Shown in pieces: positions 24,398 to 33,888 of a stretch of DNA of 64,000 nucleotides (the first letter of the stretch is position 1; every line of letters starts with the position of its first letter). The position numbers and the translations under genes were made by a program. Below the pieces are notes generated by a model, which saw only the letters and a list, made by a program, of their open reading frames with translations, searched no databases and was not told the DNA's origin. The DNA lies in contig NZ_FNWV01000001.1 of NCBI RefSeq assembly GCF_900108555.1, forward strand, positions 634,973 through 698,972, in the 5' to 3' direction. This DNA comes from Ruminococcus flavefaciens. Lineage in GTDB: Bacteria > Bacillota > Clostridia > Oscillospirales > Ruminococcaceae.

Positions 24398-25663
24398 ATG
24401 AAGATCGAAACCAAATGCCTGCACGCAGGCTACACACCAAAGAATACCGAGCCGAGAGTTGTGCCGATAGTTCAAAGCACAACTTACGTCTATGACTCAA
24501 CAGATGACGTAGCAGCAGTATTCGATGATCCTACCAAGAGCCTTATCTATTCACGTTTTGAAAATCCTACAGTAATGGCTGTCGAGGAAAAGATAAACGC
24601 ACTTGAAGGCGGCGTAGGTGCAATGTGTACATCAAGCGGTCAGGCTGCATCTCTGCTTTCACTGCTCAACATCTTAAAGGCAGGCGACAGCTTTATTTCA
24701 GCAGCTACTATCTACGGCGGTACTGTAAACCTCTTTGCATATACACTCAAAAAGCTTGGCATCGAGTGCATTTTCGTTGACGCAGATGCTCCTGAGGACG
24801 AGATAAGAGCCGCATTCAAGCCAAATACAAAGGCTGTATTCGGTGAAACTCTTGCAAATCCTGCTCTTGCAGTATTCGATATAGAGAAATTCGCAAAGAT
24901 AGCTCACGAGAACAACGTTCCTCTCATTATCGATAACACCTTCCCTACTCCGATCCTTTGCAGACCTTTCGAGCACGGTGCTGATATCATCGTTCACTCA
25001 ACTACAAAGTATATGGACGGTCATGCTGTACAGGGCGGCGGCGTTATCGTTGATTCAGGCAACTTCGACTGGACAAACGGCAAATTCCCAGAGTTCACAG
25101 AGCCTGATGAGAGCTACCACGGTACTATCTATACAAAGGCTTACGGCAAGGCTGCATACATTATAAAAGCAAGAATGCAGCTCATGAGAGACTTCGGCTG
25201 CTATCCGTCAGCTCAGTCCGCTTTCTACCTCAACCTCGGTCTTGAGACACTTCCTATCCGTATGAAACAGTATTGCGAGAACGCTCTTACAGTTGCTCAG
25301 TTCCTTGAGAGCAATGACAAGGTAGAGTCTGTAAACTACCCTGCTCTCAAGAGCAATAAGTACTATGACCTTGCTCAGAAGTACCTCCCCGACGGTACAA
25401 GCGGCGTTATCTCATTCGTTATCAAGGGCGGCAGAAATACCGCAGTTAAGTTTATGGACTCCCTGAAGCTTGCTTCCAATGAAGTTCACGTTGCTGATAT
25501 CCGCACCTGTGTACTTCACCCTGCAAGTGCTACTCATCGTCAGCTCACAGATGAACAGCTTGTTGCCTGCGGCATAAACGGCGGTCTTATCAGACTTTCC
25601 GTAGGTCTTGAAAATGTCGAGGATATCCTCGATGACCTCAAACAGGCTTTTGCAGCTATCTGA
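24398..25663 (+). CDS. O-acetylhomoserine aminocarboxypropyltransferase (sulfhydrylase)
   Basis: Cys/Met-metabolism PLP enzyme that makes homocysteine from O-acetylhomoserine and sulfide in the cytoplasm. The 421-residue length and N-terminus KIETKCLHAGYTPKN fit MetY-type enzymes. The PLP Lys is in VHSTTKYMDGHAVQGGG, and SSGQAASLLSLLNI is a phosphate-binding segment. The ATG at 24398 is preceded by AGGAGG. The longer frame from 24311 overlaps the HD gene and is not real. It is followed after 32 bases by a flavodoxin gene in the same operon. Confidence 0.94.
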   Translation: MKIETKCLHAGYTPKNTEPRVVPIVQSTTYVYDSTDDVAAVFDDPTKSLIYSRFENPTVMAVEEKINALEGGVGAMCTSSGQAASLLSLLNILKAGDSFISAATIYGGTVNLFAYTLKKLGIECIFVDADAPEDEIRAAFKPNTKAVFGETLANPALAVFDIEKFAKIAHENNVPLIIDNTFPTPILCRPFEHGADIIVHSTTKYMDGHAVQGGGVIVDSGNFDWTNGKFPEFTEPDESYHGTIYTKAYGKAAYIIKARMQLMRDFGCYPSAQSAFYLNLGLETLPIRMKQYCENALTVAQFLESNDKVESVNYPALKSNKYYDLAQKYLPDGTSGVISFVIKGGRNTAVKFMDSLKLASNEVHVADIRTCVLHPASATHRQLTDEQLVACGINGGLIRLSVGLENVEDILDDLKQAFAAI

Positions 25664-25695
25664 GACTTCTTTTGAGTTTCCGAAAAGGAGTTTAT

Positions 25696-26226
25696 ATGAA
25701 AACACTGATAATTTATTCATCACAGACAGGATTCACACAAAGATATGCAGAATGGATAGCCGATGAACTCAGGGCAGAGATACTGTCAATAAAAAAAGCC
25801 ATAAAAAAAGAAGACTCTTATTTCAAAGACTATGATGCTATCATCTACGGCGGCTGGGTATCTGTCGAAAAGATAAACCGCGCCGAATGGTTCACAAGCA
25901 GAATAGAGAGCTGGAAAGAAAAGAAATTAGCTATTTTCGGAGTTGGCGCAAGCCCTGCGTTTTATTCGGGCGTTGACAAGCTTCTTGAAAAAGCACTGAC
26001 CGACGATCAGAAAAAGTACGCAAGGGCTTTTTACTGCCAGGGCGGACTTGATTATGATAAAATGTCTCTCGGCTCAAAAATGCTTATGAAAACCTTTGCA
26101 GCTATGCTTAAAAGCAAGAAAACAAAGGATGAGGATGAAAAAGCAATGATCGAAGCTATTTCGGAATCTCATGATTTTTCAAATCCGAAGTATATTGAAC
26201 CGATAGTTGCTTATATGAAAAAATAA
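25696..26226 (+). CDS. Flavodoxin-domain protein
   Basis: The 176-residue protein starts with KTLIIYSSQTGFTQRYAEWI, the FMN phosphate loop of flavodoxins, followed by YDAIIYGGWV for the second FMN loop. It resembles the flavodoxin-like proteins related to HemG (menaquinone-dependent protoporphyrinogen dehydrogenase) but lacks enough distinguishing residues to name it so. AAAAGGAG precedes the ATG at 25696. Last gene of the cluster, with a strong terminator right after the stop. Confidence 0.88.
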   Translation: MKTLIIYSSQTGFTQRYAEWIADELRAEILSIKKAIKKEDSYFKDYDAIIYGGWVSVEKINRAEWFTSRIESWKEKKLAIFGVGASPAFYSGVDKLLEKALTDDQKKYARAFYCQGGLDYDKMSLGSKMLMKTFAAMLKSKKTKDEDEKAMIEAISESHDFSNPKYIEPIVAYMKK

Positions 26227-26230
26227 GCTA

Positions 26231-26262
26231 AGCTCCTCCGATATCTCGGAGGAGCTTTTTGC
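26231..26262 (+). terminator. Terminator after the flavodoxin gene
   Basis: Stem AGCTCCTCCGA/TCGGAGGAGCT with loop TATC, then T5. Confidence 0.9.
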
Positions 26263-26454
26263 ACCTTGTATTGTGGTTCATATATTAAAACAGCACATAA
26301 AAATATGCGCTTTATTGTTATTTTTCACGATTTTTTTCTTAATTAGTACATTTTCCCCTCGTTGAAACGATTATATATATGTAATTCAAATAAATCGGCT
26401 TATATATTGCTCAAAAATATTCTCAGAGCATTGTTCAATATATGTTTTTTCTCT

Positions 26455-26519
26455 CCTTTTAGTGTGTTCATAAAGAAAGCGGACGTTTCCTCGTGCTGAA
26501 GAAACGTCCGTTTTCTTTT
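26455..26519. repeat. 65-bp terminator repeat, copy 1
   Basis: Nearly identical (one difference, at 26505) to 31046-31110. It contains a hairpin with arms CGGACGTTTC/GAAACGTCCG and A/T runs on both sides. There is no tRNA fragment beside this copy. Confidence 0.9.
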
Positions 26520-26675
26520 ATATGCTTCAAATTTTCTATTTACCTTGCAAAATTTCTTTTATATTTATATTATATAATAACAGATACTTATACAGTTTTT
26601 TATCATTATTCATGTTAATTAGTTTTTAAATTTGCTTTATTTTAAATAAATATTTACTTCTTATACACAAAATAC

Positions 26676-26704
26676 TTGACAGACTTTCTTTTCCTTAGTA
26701 TAAT
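26676..26704 (+). promoter_or_regulatory. Promoter of the LRR-dockerin gene
   Basis: TTGACA (26676-26681), 17 bp, TATAAT (26699-26704). AGGAGG follows at 26721-26726. Confidence 0.9.
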
Positions 26705-26733
26705 ACTAATATCATGATATAGGAGGTAAAAAC

Positions 26734-29700
26734 ATGATAACAAAAAAACTTATTTCTCTGCTTGTAGCAGCGACAACTGCAATGACGTCTTTGTCATTGA
26801 GTTTTGTCCCGGTACACGCAGAAACACAAGCAGATGCTGCAGATGCATCAAACGATTCTGATACGGATATCAATACCGGCGGTATTTTGGGAGACTTGAT
26901 GTCAGATCAGTTTAAGGAAATATCAAACGAACAAACCGAGGCTCATAACAGCGATTATTCCATTTATAAAATAGAATATGATGCTAATATGGAAAATCTT
27001 ATCGTTGACTACACAGCCAAAAATGACAGTACAATTTTTATTGGCTTTTTCAACGATGAAGGTACACAGCTTTATACCTCATTGAACGTTGACGCTCCTG
27101 CCGAAAAAAAAACGCAGGTAATTGCAGAAAAACCTGAAGGGCTTCCTGAATATTATCTTATCAAGGCATTCATGGTAAGCAAATTCTGTGAACCACTAAC
27201 AGAAACCTGCACTTATGACAAGTGTACAAAAGCTGTTCAGGATATTATCTCTAAAACAGCTGATCAATTTGATGATAAAAAAGTACTTCGTTTTAACGAA
27301 AATGATAACAATAATTTTCTTGTTACAAAAGATGAGTATGAAATAATCAATGCTGACGGTGAAAAAGATGTATTTAAGGAACAGATCGATGAAAGCAGAT
27401 TCTCTTTTGAAAATATCGACAAGATAAAAGGTCTTTCTGAAGGTCAGACAGTTTTGATATATACTTCGAAGAATCCATTACTTTTCATAGTAGATAGTAT
27501 AGAAATAAATGGTTCTGATGCGATCATTACCAAAAAGTCAGCAAAGATGGAAGATATTATAAGTCTTGTAAGATTTGACAGTTCAAATTATAAAGGCGAT
27601 TTGAAAGTAACATACGATAAAACTGATGAAGATCAATTTGAAGAACCTGAAATTCTTGATCTTGATGATTCTGATAAAGAAAACTTTCATCCACAGACAG
27701 CGGAAAATGGTGTTATGCGCAAACCTGCGCCTACTGTTTCAAGTAGTATGCCGAAAATAAGCAAAAAAGTTGTTTTCGATTTCGGAGCTCTGTCCATAGA
27801 TAAAGAAAAAGGGAACACAGAGGGAAGTATTTCAGCTGGTGGATTTATAGAAGTTGGTTTTGAAATGGATATGGAAGTATATTACTCAAATGATACTTCT
27901 TCTTTGAGAGGTACATACAGAGAATACATTGAGGCAGGCTTCCATGAAGAGGCAAGTGTAACCAAAAAAATAGGCAACATAGAAGTTAGTATATTCCCTA
28001 TTTCATTTTCAATAACTCCTCAGGTCCATGTAACAATAGAAGGAAAAGCAAACTTTGTGTTTTCAAACACGTATGATATGGAAATTGAAGATTACGAGAT
28101 AAAATGTGAGCCTCGTGGACTTGAAACATCTTTTGAAGGTTCTGCTGAAATCGAAGTATCGGTAGGATTGGATATAGGAATCAATTTTATATCATCGTTA
28201 GTTTTGCATTTTGGCGTTGAACCTGAAGTAGGCGTGAAATTTGCTATAGCAGGCACAGATGATATGAACAATGATTATACACGGCATAATTGTGTGAATT
28301 GTTTTTCGATAACAGGCTCAACCTTTTTCAGATTAACTTTCCATTTGACTATCTGTGGAATAGAATTATTAAATGATGACCGCAGAATTGAAGCGGAAAA
28401 AGAAAACGACATCGAGCCTTTTTCATGGCATATTTCAGATGGTGTATTGTACAAAGGTCCTTGCGAGAATTTGAGTCATAAAGTTCTCCTTAATGTGTAT
28501 GAACATGATCCCGAAAGTGCTTTTGACAGTACAAAACCTATGTTCATACCTTCCGACAATGCTAAAATATTTATTGAGTTAGGCGGAAGTTTAAAGCCTT
28601 GCAGCGACGACGGTGGCTTTAGAGTTGTGACTGATAAAGACGGAAAAGCTGCGATATGGGTAAAAGACTCCGATCTTCTTGATGACAGCACAGCTATAGT
28701 AGCTCAAAAGAAAGAAAACCAAATTGGAAAAGTCTATACAAGTAAACAATGGAATCCACAGTTTAATGGAGCAGCTACATTAAATATTTATATTACTGAA
28801 GATAATACTGATACATTACATATGGGATTGCCTTCTGACGAAAACTGCGGTGCTGTTAAAAGAATAATTCAGGGCAAAGATGGCAAAGAAGAATACGAAT
28901 ATTATGATGTTAAATTTACAGTTAGTGAGACAGGCGACTGTATAGTTAGTGGTTCCGGCTGGTGTTCTATGGATAGACTAATTGAAAAATTGAAAGATTA
29001 TAATATTGACCATCTTGAGAAACTGTCAATTTGGCCCGGTGCTCATGTTAGAGGAAAAATAGGAAAATATCCTGTAAAATATTTTGAAGTATACGGCGGA
29101 TATGATGCAGCTTTAGCTCAATATGAAAATGATGATACTTTCCCAGACTCGTTTTTTGAAAATAATCCAACTTTGATCGAAGCAGATATTCATGGTTATA
29201 AAACTATAGGCGATAGTGCTTTTAAAAACTGTTATAAATTAGAAAAAGTTAATGCGCCAGATATCGTATATATTTACTCTGAAGCTTTTAAAAATTCAGG
29301 AATCAAATCCTTTGATTGTCCATTTAGTTTAAAAAGAATCTATACTGATGCATTTTATAAATGTAAAAATCTGACAAAAGTAATATTAAATCCAGGGCTT
29401 GAAGAGATTGGTTTTGGGGCTTTTGATCAAACTTCTATTAAAAGTATCATACTTCCCGATTCATTAAAATCAATAGGAAACATTGCTTTTGCTTATTGCA
29501 ATAAGCTTGAAACAATTGAAATCAATACAACTGATAAATGCGCTTATGGTCCCGAAGTTTTTAGCGGATGTAAAAATTTGAAGAATGTTATTTTGGCAGA
29601 TACTGTCAAAGAAATCAGTTATGGTGAATTTAGAGAGTGTAATATTGAAAATATTCATTTGCCTAAGAATCTCGAAAAAATTGGTGATTTTGCATTTGAT

Positions 29701-30921
29701 GGAACGACATTTGGTTCACTGACTTTGCCTTATACAGTAACAGAGATAGGCAATAGAGCATTTAGCTTTTTGAATTTATCACATTTAAAATTACCTTCAA
29801 ATTTAATAAAAATCGGAGATTACGCGTTTGAGGAATCAAAATTATCTGTTCTCAATCTTCCACATAATTTACAATCAATTGGAGAAATGGCATTTGAAGG
29901 TTGTGCTAATTTAAGGAAAGTTAATATACCTGACAGCGTAACTCAGATTGAAGAATATGCATTTGAAAATTCAGGGCTTACTTCAATAAATATACCTAAG
30001 GGCATTAAAACTATTGAAGCAGGAGTGTTCAAATCAACGAAAATAGAAGACGTAACTATTCCCGAGAATGTATCAGAAATAAATTATGATGCTTTTGGCA
30101 ATTACTACCGTGGTACAAATAACTTACAGAAGATAACTATTCTAAATTCTAATTGTAAAATTGGTACTGATTTATCAGGAGAATTAGAACGCAGACGATC
30201 AATGTTTACTAATGGCACTGTAGTCTATGGTTATAAAAATTCAACAGCTCAAAAATACGTTGAAGAAATTAACTCAAATAATCTCACTGAAACTGTCGAC
30301 GGTGTTAGCAAGAAAATTGAACTGCATTTCATAGCATTACAAAATCCAACTACTACAACAACCACTACAACTGCACCTGTTACAACAACTACAACACAGG
30401 TCACTGCTGTAATAACAAATAAAATCACTCCTGAAATAAAATGCATAATGATCGCAGTCAAGAGTATAGAAACTGTAGGCAGCACAGCCGCAAAGCTCCT
30501 TGCAAAAGACAATGTTGGATTCATCGATCAGAAAACATCTGACAAGGAAGGCGATGTTTCATTCAGCTACGTTCCGAATAAGGACGAAAAATGGTCATTT
30601 GTATTTATCACAGAAGCTGTAGATAACATTATCACAGAGATATACGGCGAGCCTGATAATTGGACTACTGTTACAAAGGATATAACTTTATCAGACGTTA
30701 AGGGCGATGCCAACGGCGACTGGGATGTAGATATGTCAGATATCGTACTTATCATGCAGGCACTTGCAAATCCGAATAAATATGGCGTAAACGGTACAGA
30801 TCCATCACATATTACTGAAAACGGATTTAAGTATGCAGATGTAGACGGTGGCGGTCTAACAAATCAGGACGCTCTCAAGATCCAGCTTTATCTTTTAAAT
30901 AAGATCAGTTCATTAGACTAA
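26734..30921 (+). CDS. Secreted BspA-type leucine-rich-repeat protein with C-terminal dockerin
   Basis: The 1395-residue protein has a signal peptide (cleavage near VHAE, residue 30), then a large N-terminal part (about 30-700) of unknown fold, with Asp-rich low-complexity patches. From about residue 800 to 1150 lie some 15 LRR_5 (BspA/TpLRR) repeats of the form LPxxLxxIGxxAFxxCxxL. A Thr-rich linker (about 1205-1225) and a beta-type module lead to a type I dockerin at about 1325-1395, with GDANGDWDVDMSDIVLIMQ and ADVDGGGLTNQDALKIQLY as its two calcium loops. The dockerin predicts attachment to a cohesin of a cellulosome-like scaffold. The gene is AT-rich compared with neighbours and is flanked by duplicated terminators. 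LRR modules suggest adhesion or substrate binding. Confidence 0.9.
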   Translation: MITKKLISLLVAATTAMTSLSLSFVPVHAETQADAADASNDSDTDINTGGILGDLMSDQFKEISNEQTEAHNSDYSIYKIEYDANMENLIVDYTAKNDSTIFIGFFNDEGTQLYTSLNVDAPAEKKTQVIAEKPEGLPEYYLIKAFMVSKFCEPLTETCTYDKCTKAVQDIISKTADQFDDKKVLRFNENDNNNFLVTKDEYEIINADGEKDVFKEQIDESRFSFENIDKIKGLSEGQTVLIYTSKNPLLFIVDSIEINGSDAIITKKSAKMEDIISLVRFDSSNYKGDLKVTYDKTDEDQFEEPEILDLDDSDKENFHPQTAENGVMRKPAPTVSSSMPKISKKVVFDFGALSIDKEKGNTEGSISAGGFIEVGFEMDMEVYYSNDTSSLRGTYREYIEAGFHEEASVTKKIGNIEVSIFPISFSITPQVHVTIEGKANFVFSNTYDMEIEDYEIKCEPRGLETSFEGSAEIEVSVGLDIGINFISSLVLHFGVEPEVGVKFAIAGTDDMNNDYTRHNCVNCFSITGSTFFRLTFHLTICGIELLNDDRRIEAEKENDIEPFSWHISDGVLYKGPCENLSHKVLLNVYEHDPESAFDSTKPMFIPSDNAKIFIELGGSLKPCSDDGGFRVVTDKDGKAAIWVKDSDLLDDSTAIVAQKKENQIGKVYTSKQWNPQFNGAATLNIYITEDNTDTLHMGLPSDENCGAVKRIIQGKDGKEEYEYYDVKFTVSETGDCIVSGSGWCSMDRLIEKLKDYNIDHLEKLSIWPGAHVRGKIGKYPVKYFEVYGGYDAALAQYENDDTFPDSFFENNPTLIEADIHGYKTIGDSAFKNCYKLEKVNAPDIVYIYSEAFKNSGIKSFDCPFSLKRIYTDAFYKCKNLTKVILNPGLEEIGFGAFDQTSIKSIILPDSLKSIGNIAFAYCNKLETIEINTTDKCAYGPEVFSGCKNLKNVILADTVKEISYGEFRECNIENIHLPKNLEKIGDFAFDGTTFGSLTLPYTVTEIGNRAFSFLNLSHLKLPSNLIKIGDYAFEESKLSVLNLPHNLQSIGEMAFEGCANLRKVNIPDSVTQIEEYAFENSGLTSINIPKGIKTIEAGVFKSTKIEDVTIPENVSEINYDAFGNYYRGTNNLQKITILNSNCKIGTDLSGELERRRSMFTNGTVVYGYKNSTAQKYVEEINSNNLTETVDGVSKKIELHFIALQNPTTTTTTTTAPVTTTTTQVTAVITNKITPEIKCIMIAVKSIETVGSTAAKLLAKDNVGFIDQKTSDKEGDVSFSYVPNKDEKWSFVFITEAVDNIITEIYGEPDNWTTVTKDITLSDVKGDANGDWDVDMSDIVLIMQALANPNKYGVNGTDPSHITENGFKYADVDGGGLTNQDALKIQLYLLNKISSLD

Positions 30922-30980
30922 AAAGCTCCGATCAAATGTGACGTTATTCCTGTCAAACAGACAGAAGTAATAGCAAAACA

Positions 30981-31019
30981 TAAAGCGATCTGCGCAAATT
31001 GTGCAGATCGCTTTTTTGT
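30981..31019 (+). terminator. Terminator of the LRR-dockerin gene
   Basis: Stem AAGCGATCTGC/GCAGATCGCTT followed by T6. Confidence 0.85.
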
Positions 31020-31045
31020 TACTTATTCTCTTTTTTATTTTTGCA

Positions 31046-31110
31046 CCTTTTAGTGTGTTCATAAAGAAAGCGGACGTTTCCTCGTGCTGAAGAAATGTCC
31101 GTTTTCTTTT
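31046..31110. repeat. 65-bp terminator repeat, copy 2, next to attR
   Basis: Second copy of the 26455 repeat. On the minus strand it directly follows the tRNA-Ala 3' fragment and was probably the original tRNA terminator. Confidence 0.85.
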
Positions 31111-31113
31111 TAA

Positions 31114-31156
31114 GTGGAGCATAGGGGACTTGAACCCCTGACCCCCACACTGCCAG
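31114..31156. repeat. attR: 43-bp duplicate of the tRNA-Ala 3' end
   Basis: Identical over 43 bases to 38802-38844, inside the tRNA-Ala gene. It covers the T-arm and acceptor 3' strand and ends in the anticodon loop. It marks the far end of the integrated island. Confidence 0.92.
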
Positions 31157-31273
31157 AATAGAATGATTTAATTTCATTATGTTGCTTATAATCAGCAATC
31201 CCTGATATTTAGCCATTTTCAAACAGCAGCTATTCCATGATTTGTATCAAATACATATCTAATTTTATTGCAA

Positions 31274-31294
31274 TAACGGAAATATAACGGAAAC
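31274..31294 (+). promoter_or_regulatory. Candidate integrase arm sites near attR
   Basis: TAACGGAAAT (31274-31283) and TAACGGAAAC (31285-31294) in tandem, 11 bases apart. The same pair recurs near attL. Confidence 0.6.
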
Positions 31295-31539
31295 GGTTTT
31301 GCAGTAAGAATTCCCGGATTTTCACATTACCTTCACATTATCTAATATTATCATTCATACCATTTTGCACACAGTTTCGGCTGTGAAGATTTTGAGCTTC
31401 AGAAAAATAGTTTGCGTGAAAAAAGTGGTAAGAGCAGTACTTTCATTTACCGTGCGATTGTTGAAGGAGATATAATGCGAAGCTATGGTTTTTACTACCA
31501 TTCTACTTTTATCTTCGTTTTTGAGTAATGGTTTTCAGG

Positions 31540-31829
31540 AATTGCATATTCGTATTCAACATTTATGTCATTTTTATCGTAATTTAGGTACTGATATTTA
31601 CAGTGACAGCGAACATAATATGCTGACCAATGTGCTCAATTATTTCTATCAGAATCGTTCAGGTGCAGATATCGAGTCAAAATATATCACATCGGGTGAA
31701 AAAGATAAACTCGCACACGCAGGCGTTCATAAGACAGATATGGGCTATGTTCAGAATAAATGGAAAAATGAATATCTGTCAGACTATGGAAATACTACGG
31801 ACAAAATCCAAGTCTGTACATTTATCCTG
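31540..31829 (+). pseudogene. GH9 endoglucanase N-terminal fragment
   Basis: The translated stretch NVLNYFYQNRSG ... YITSGEKDKLAH ... NKWKNEYLSDYG reads like the region just before the catalytic DAGDHGK segment of family 9 cellulases. It breaks off at DKIQV, where that segment would begin. No signal peptide or remaining catalytic domain is present. The frame runs on, by chance, into the agcS start. It is a remnant, not a gene. Confidence 0.65.
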
Positions 31830-31858
31830 TTGACTTTCACGCAAAAGTATGATATAAT
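31830..31858 (+). promoter_or_regulatory. Promoter of the AgcS symporter gene
   Basis: TTGACT (31830-31835), 17 bp, TATAAT (31853-31858), directly after the GH9 fragment. Confidence 0.8.
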
Positions 31859-31889
31859 TTTAACGAAGTTTAAGACAGGAGATGTGTCA

Positions 31890-33311
31890 ATGGATAAGAT
31901 CAACGATATAATCAGTCAGATCGACAGCTATGTATGGGGACTTCCCCTTATTATTCTCATTATGGCATGCGGCGTGATACTGTCTGTGAGACTGGGATTC
32001 CTGCAGGTGCGCAAGCTTGGCAAGGCACTCAAATACATGGTCAGGAACGAAGAAGGCGGAAGCGGCGAGGTATCCAGCTTTGCAGCCCTTTGTACAGCCC
32101 TTTCGGCTACAGTTGGAACAGGCAATATCGTCGGCGTCGCCACGGCTATCGCGGCAGGCGGAGCAGGCGCTCTGTTCTGGATGGAGCTTGCTGCCTTTCT
32201 TGGTATGGCCACTAAATACGCTGAGGGACTTCTCGCAGTAAAGTACCGCGTCAGGGACGAAAACGGCAATATCCTCGGCGGACCTTTCTACTACATAGAG
32301 AACGGTCTCGGAAAGAAGTGGAAATGGCTGGGCAAGACCTTCGCACTTTTCGGACTTCTTGCAGGTATCATGGGTATAGGTACTATAACTCAGATAAACG
32401 GCATAACCTCTGCGGCAAATACCTTCTTTGACCCGGAGCAGAGCCATACAGTGACTATACTCGGCATGGAATACACATGGACTACAGTTATCGCAGGTGC
32501 TCTCATAACGCTGCTTACCGCGCTTATCGTAATCGGAGGTATAAAGCGTATCGCAACGGTCTCTGAGGTTGTCGTGCCTGTTATGATAGTAGCATATGCA
32601 GGCTGCTGTCTTACTATTATTTTCTGCCATATAACAGAGATACCCACGGCATTATCATCTATCATCAAAGGCGCATTCAGCCTTAAAGCTGCCGCAGGCG
32701 GTGCGGCTGGAACTGTAATGATGTACGCTATGAAAAGTGGTGTTGCAAGAGGTATCTTCTCAAACGAAGCAGGCCTCGGATCTGCACCTATTGCAGCCGC
32801 TGCCGCCAAAACCAACGAGCCTGTACGTCAAGGTCTTGTTACTATGACAGGCACATTCATCGACACTATCATTGTCTGTACAATGACCGGTCTCGCCATA
32901 ATCATGTCAGGAAGCCACAATACCTCTGAACTTAAAGGCGTTATGATAACTATGGATGCATTTGACTACGGGCTGCCGTTCAGCGAGAGAATATCCTCGT
33001 TCATACTCATGTCCTGTCTTGCAGTGTTTGCGTTTACCACCATACTCGGCTGGAACTATTATTCGGAGCGATGCCTTTCTTATCTGACAGGCGCTAACAA
33101 AAAGATAACAGGAATATATCGCTGGGTGTACATCGCCGCTGTTTTCATAGGTCCTTACCTTGCTGTTGAAGCAGTCTGGAATCTGGCGGACATATTCAAC
33201 GGTCTTATGGCAATACCTAATGTTGTAGCGATAATCCTGCTCTCGGGAGTAATATCCTCCGAGACAAAAGATTACTTAACAAGACTAAAAGCAGGAAAAG
33301 TAAAGGAATAA
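31890..33311 (+). CDS. Alanine/glycine:cation symporter family protein (AgcS)
   Basis: The 473-residue membrane protein imports alanine or glycine with Na+ (or H+). The family signature GTGNIVGVATAIAAGGAGALFWM (residues about 72-94) is partly quoted here as GTGNIVGVATA. A second conserved block, GVARGIFSNEAGLGSAPIAA, lies near residue 285. About ten hydrophobic segments are visible. The ATG at 31890 follows AGGAG by 8 bases. The in-frame extension back to 31485 is the GH9 remnant. It sits inside the tRNA-Ala island but its codon use looks like the host core genes. A strong terminator follows. Confidence 0.93.
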   Translation: MDKINDIISQIDSYVWGLPLIILIMACGVILSVRLGFLQVRKLGKALKYMVRNEEGGSGEVSSFAALCTALSATVGTGNIVGVATAIAAGGAGALFWMELAAFLGMATKYAEGLLAVKYRVRDENGNILGGPFYYIENGLGKKWKWLGKTFALFGLLAGIMGIGTITQINGITSAANTFFDPEQSHTVTILGMEYTWTTVIAGALITLLTALIVIGGIKRIATVSEVVVPVMIVAYAGCCLTIIFCHITEIPTALSSIIKGAFSLKAAAGGAAGTVMMYAMKSGVARGIFSNEAGLGSAPIAAAAAKTNEPVRQGLVTMTGTFIDTIIVCTMTGLAIIMSGSHNTSELKGVMITMDAFDYGLPFSERISSFILMSCLAVFAFTTILGWNYYSERCLSYLTGANKKITGIYRWVYIAAVFIGPYLAVEAVWNLADIFNGLMAIPNVVAIILLSGVISSETKDYLTRLKAGKVKE

Positions 33312-33354
33312 AAAAGAGACCTCACAGATGATTTCGGCTGTGAGGTCTCTTTTT
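33312..33354 (+). terminator. Terminator after agcS-type gene
   Basis: 15-bp stem AAAGAGACCTCACAG/CTGTGAGGTCTCTTT followed by T's. Confidence 0.9.
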
Positions 33355-33394
33355 AAGTCATATCCGCACGGGGATAATTTTTGTATGGCTTGTA

Positions 33395-33490
33395 TCAGCC
33401 ATTAACTGAATTTGATGCGTAGCCTCTGGCAACGCATTCAACAGAAGCATAGAACGATTTCAGATCAATACATAAGTACACTCGTCCCAT
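33395..33490 (-). pseudogene. Y-family DNA polymerase (UmuC/DinB type) N-terminal fragment
   Basis: MGRVYLCIDLKSFYASVEC is the catalytic N-terminus of Y-family polymerases (with the metal-binding Asp and the FYASVE box). The frame is cut after about 30 codons by unrelated sequence. It is a short remnant in the island. Confidence 0.75.
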
Positions 33491-33623
33491 ATCTACGCCT
33501 CCCATAAAATGATATCTTCTGTTTGTATCAACAATTCTATCACGAAACAAATGTTCTGTCAATAGTCTGAAAACATTTTCTAAAAACTTCATCATCCTCC
33601 ACAATGAATACGAACATATTTTC

Positions 33624-33656
33624 GGCTAGATAACCAAAACGCTATCCCAACTGAGT
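33624..33656 (-). pseudogene. tRNA 5'-half remnant
   Basis: The minus strand reads TGCTCATATAACTCAGTTGG then GATAGCG, the acceptor strand plus D-arm of a tRNA. No matching 3' half follows. It may mark an old integration boundary. Confidence 0.4.
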
Positions 33657-33682
33657 TATATGAGCATAGAACAAAAGGAAAA

Positions 33683-33700
33683 CCGCCCGTGAAGGGCGGC
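33683..33700 (-). terminator. Terminator-like hairpin
   Basis: CCGCCC-GTGAA-GGGCGG with TTTTCCTTTT following on the minus strand. No gene on that strand precedes it. Confidence 0.5.
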
Positions 33701-33797
33701 AATGAGTTGAAGTTTTAGGGAATTGATGACGATATGAAGCGTAGATGCATGAATACATTCTTTCAATTTGATAGAGCGTATTTTTGTTGTTTTGGTA

Positions 33798-33826
33798 TTG
33801 TAATAATTGGCTAAATGCGTTATAAT
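33798..33826 (+). promoter_or_regulatory. Promoter of the SUKH/nuclease genes
   Basis: TTGTAA (33798-33803), 17 bp, TATAAT (33821-33826). The dyad AGGACA-GT-TGTCCT at 33833-33846 covers the expected start site and may be an operator. Confidence 0.75.
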
Positions 33827-33888
33827 GTTATTAGGACAGTTGTCCTTCGGTATGTAACAATAAGCATTAATGCGAAGGAGTGATATGT

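Noticed and set aside
31485..31889. N-terminal extension of the AgcS protein
   Set aside because: It belongs to a GH9-like remnant, and a promoter and ribosome-binding site precede the ATG at 31890.
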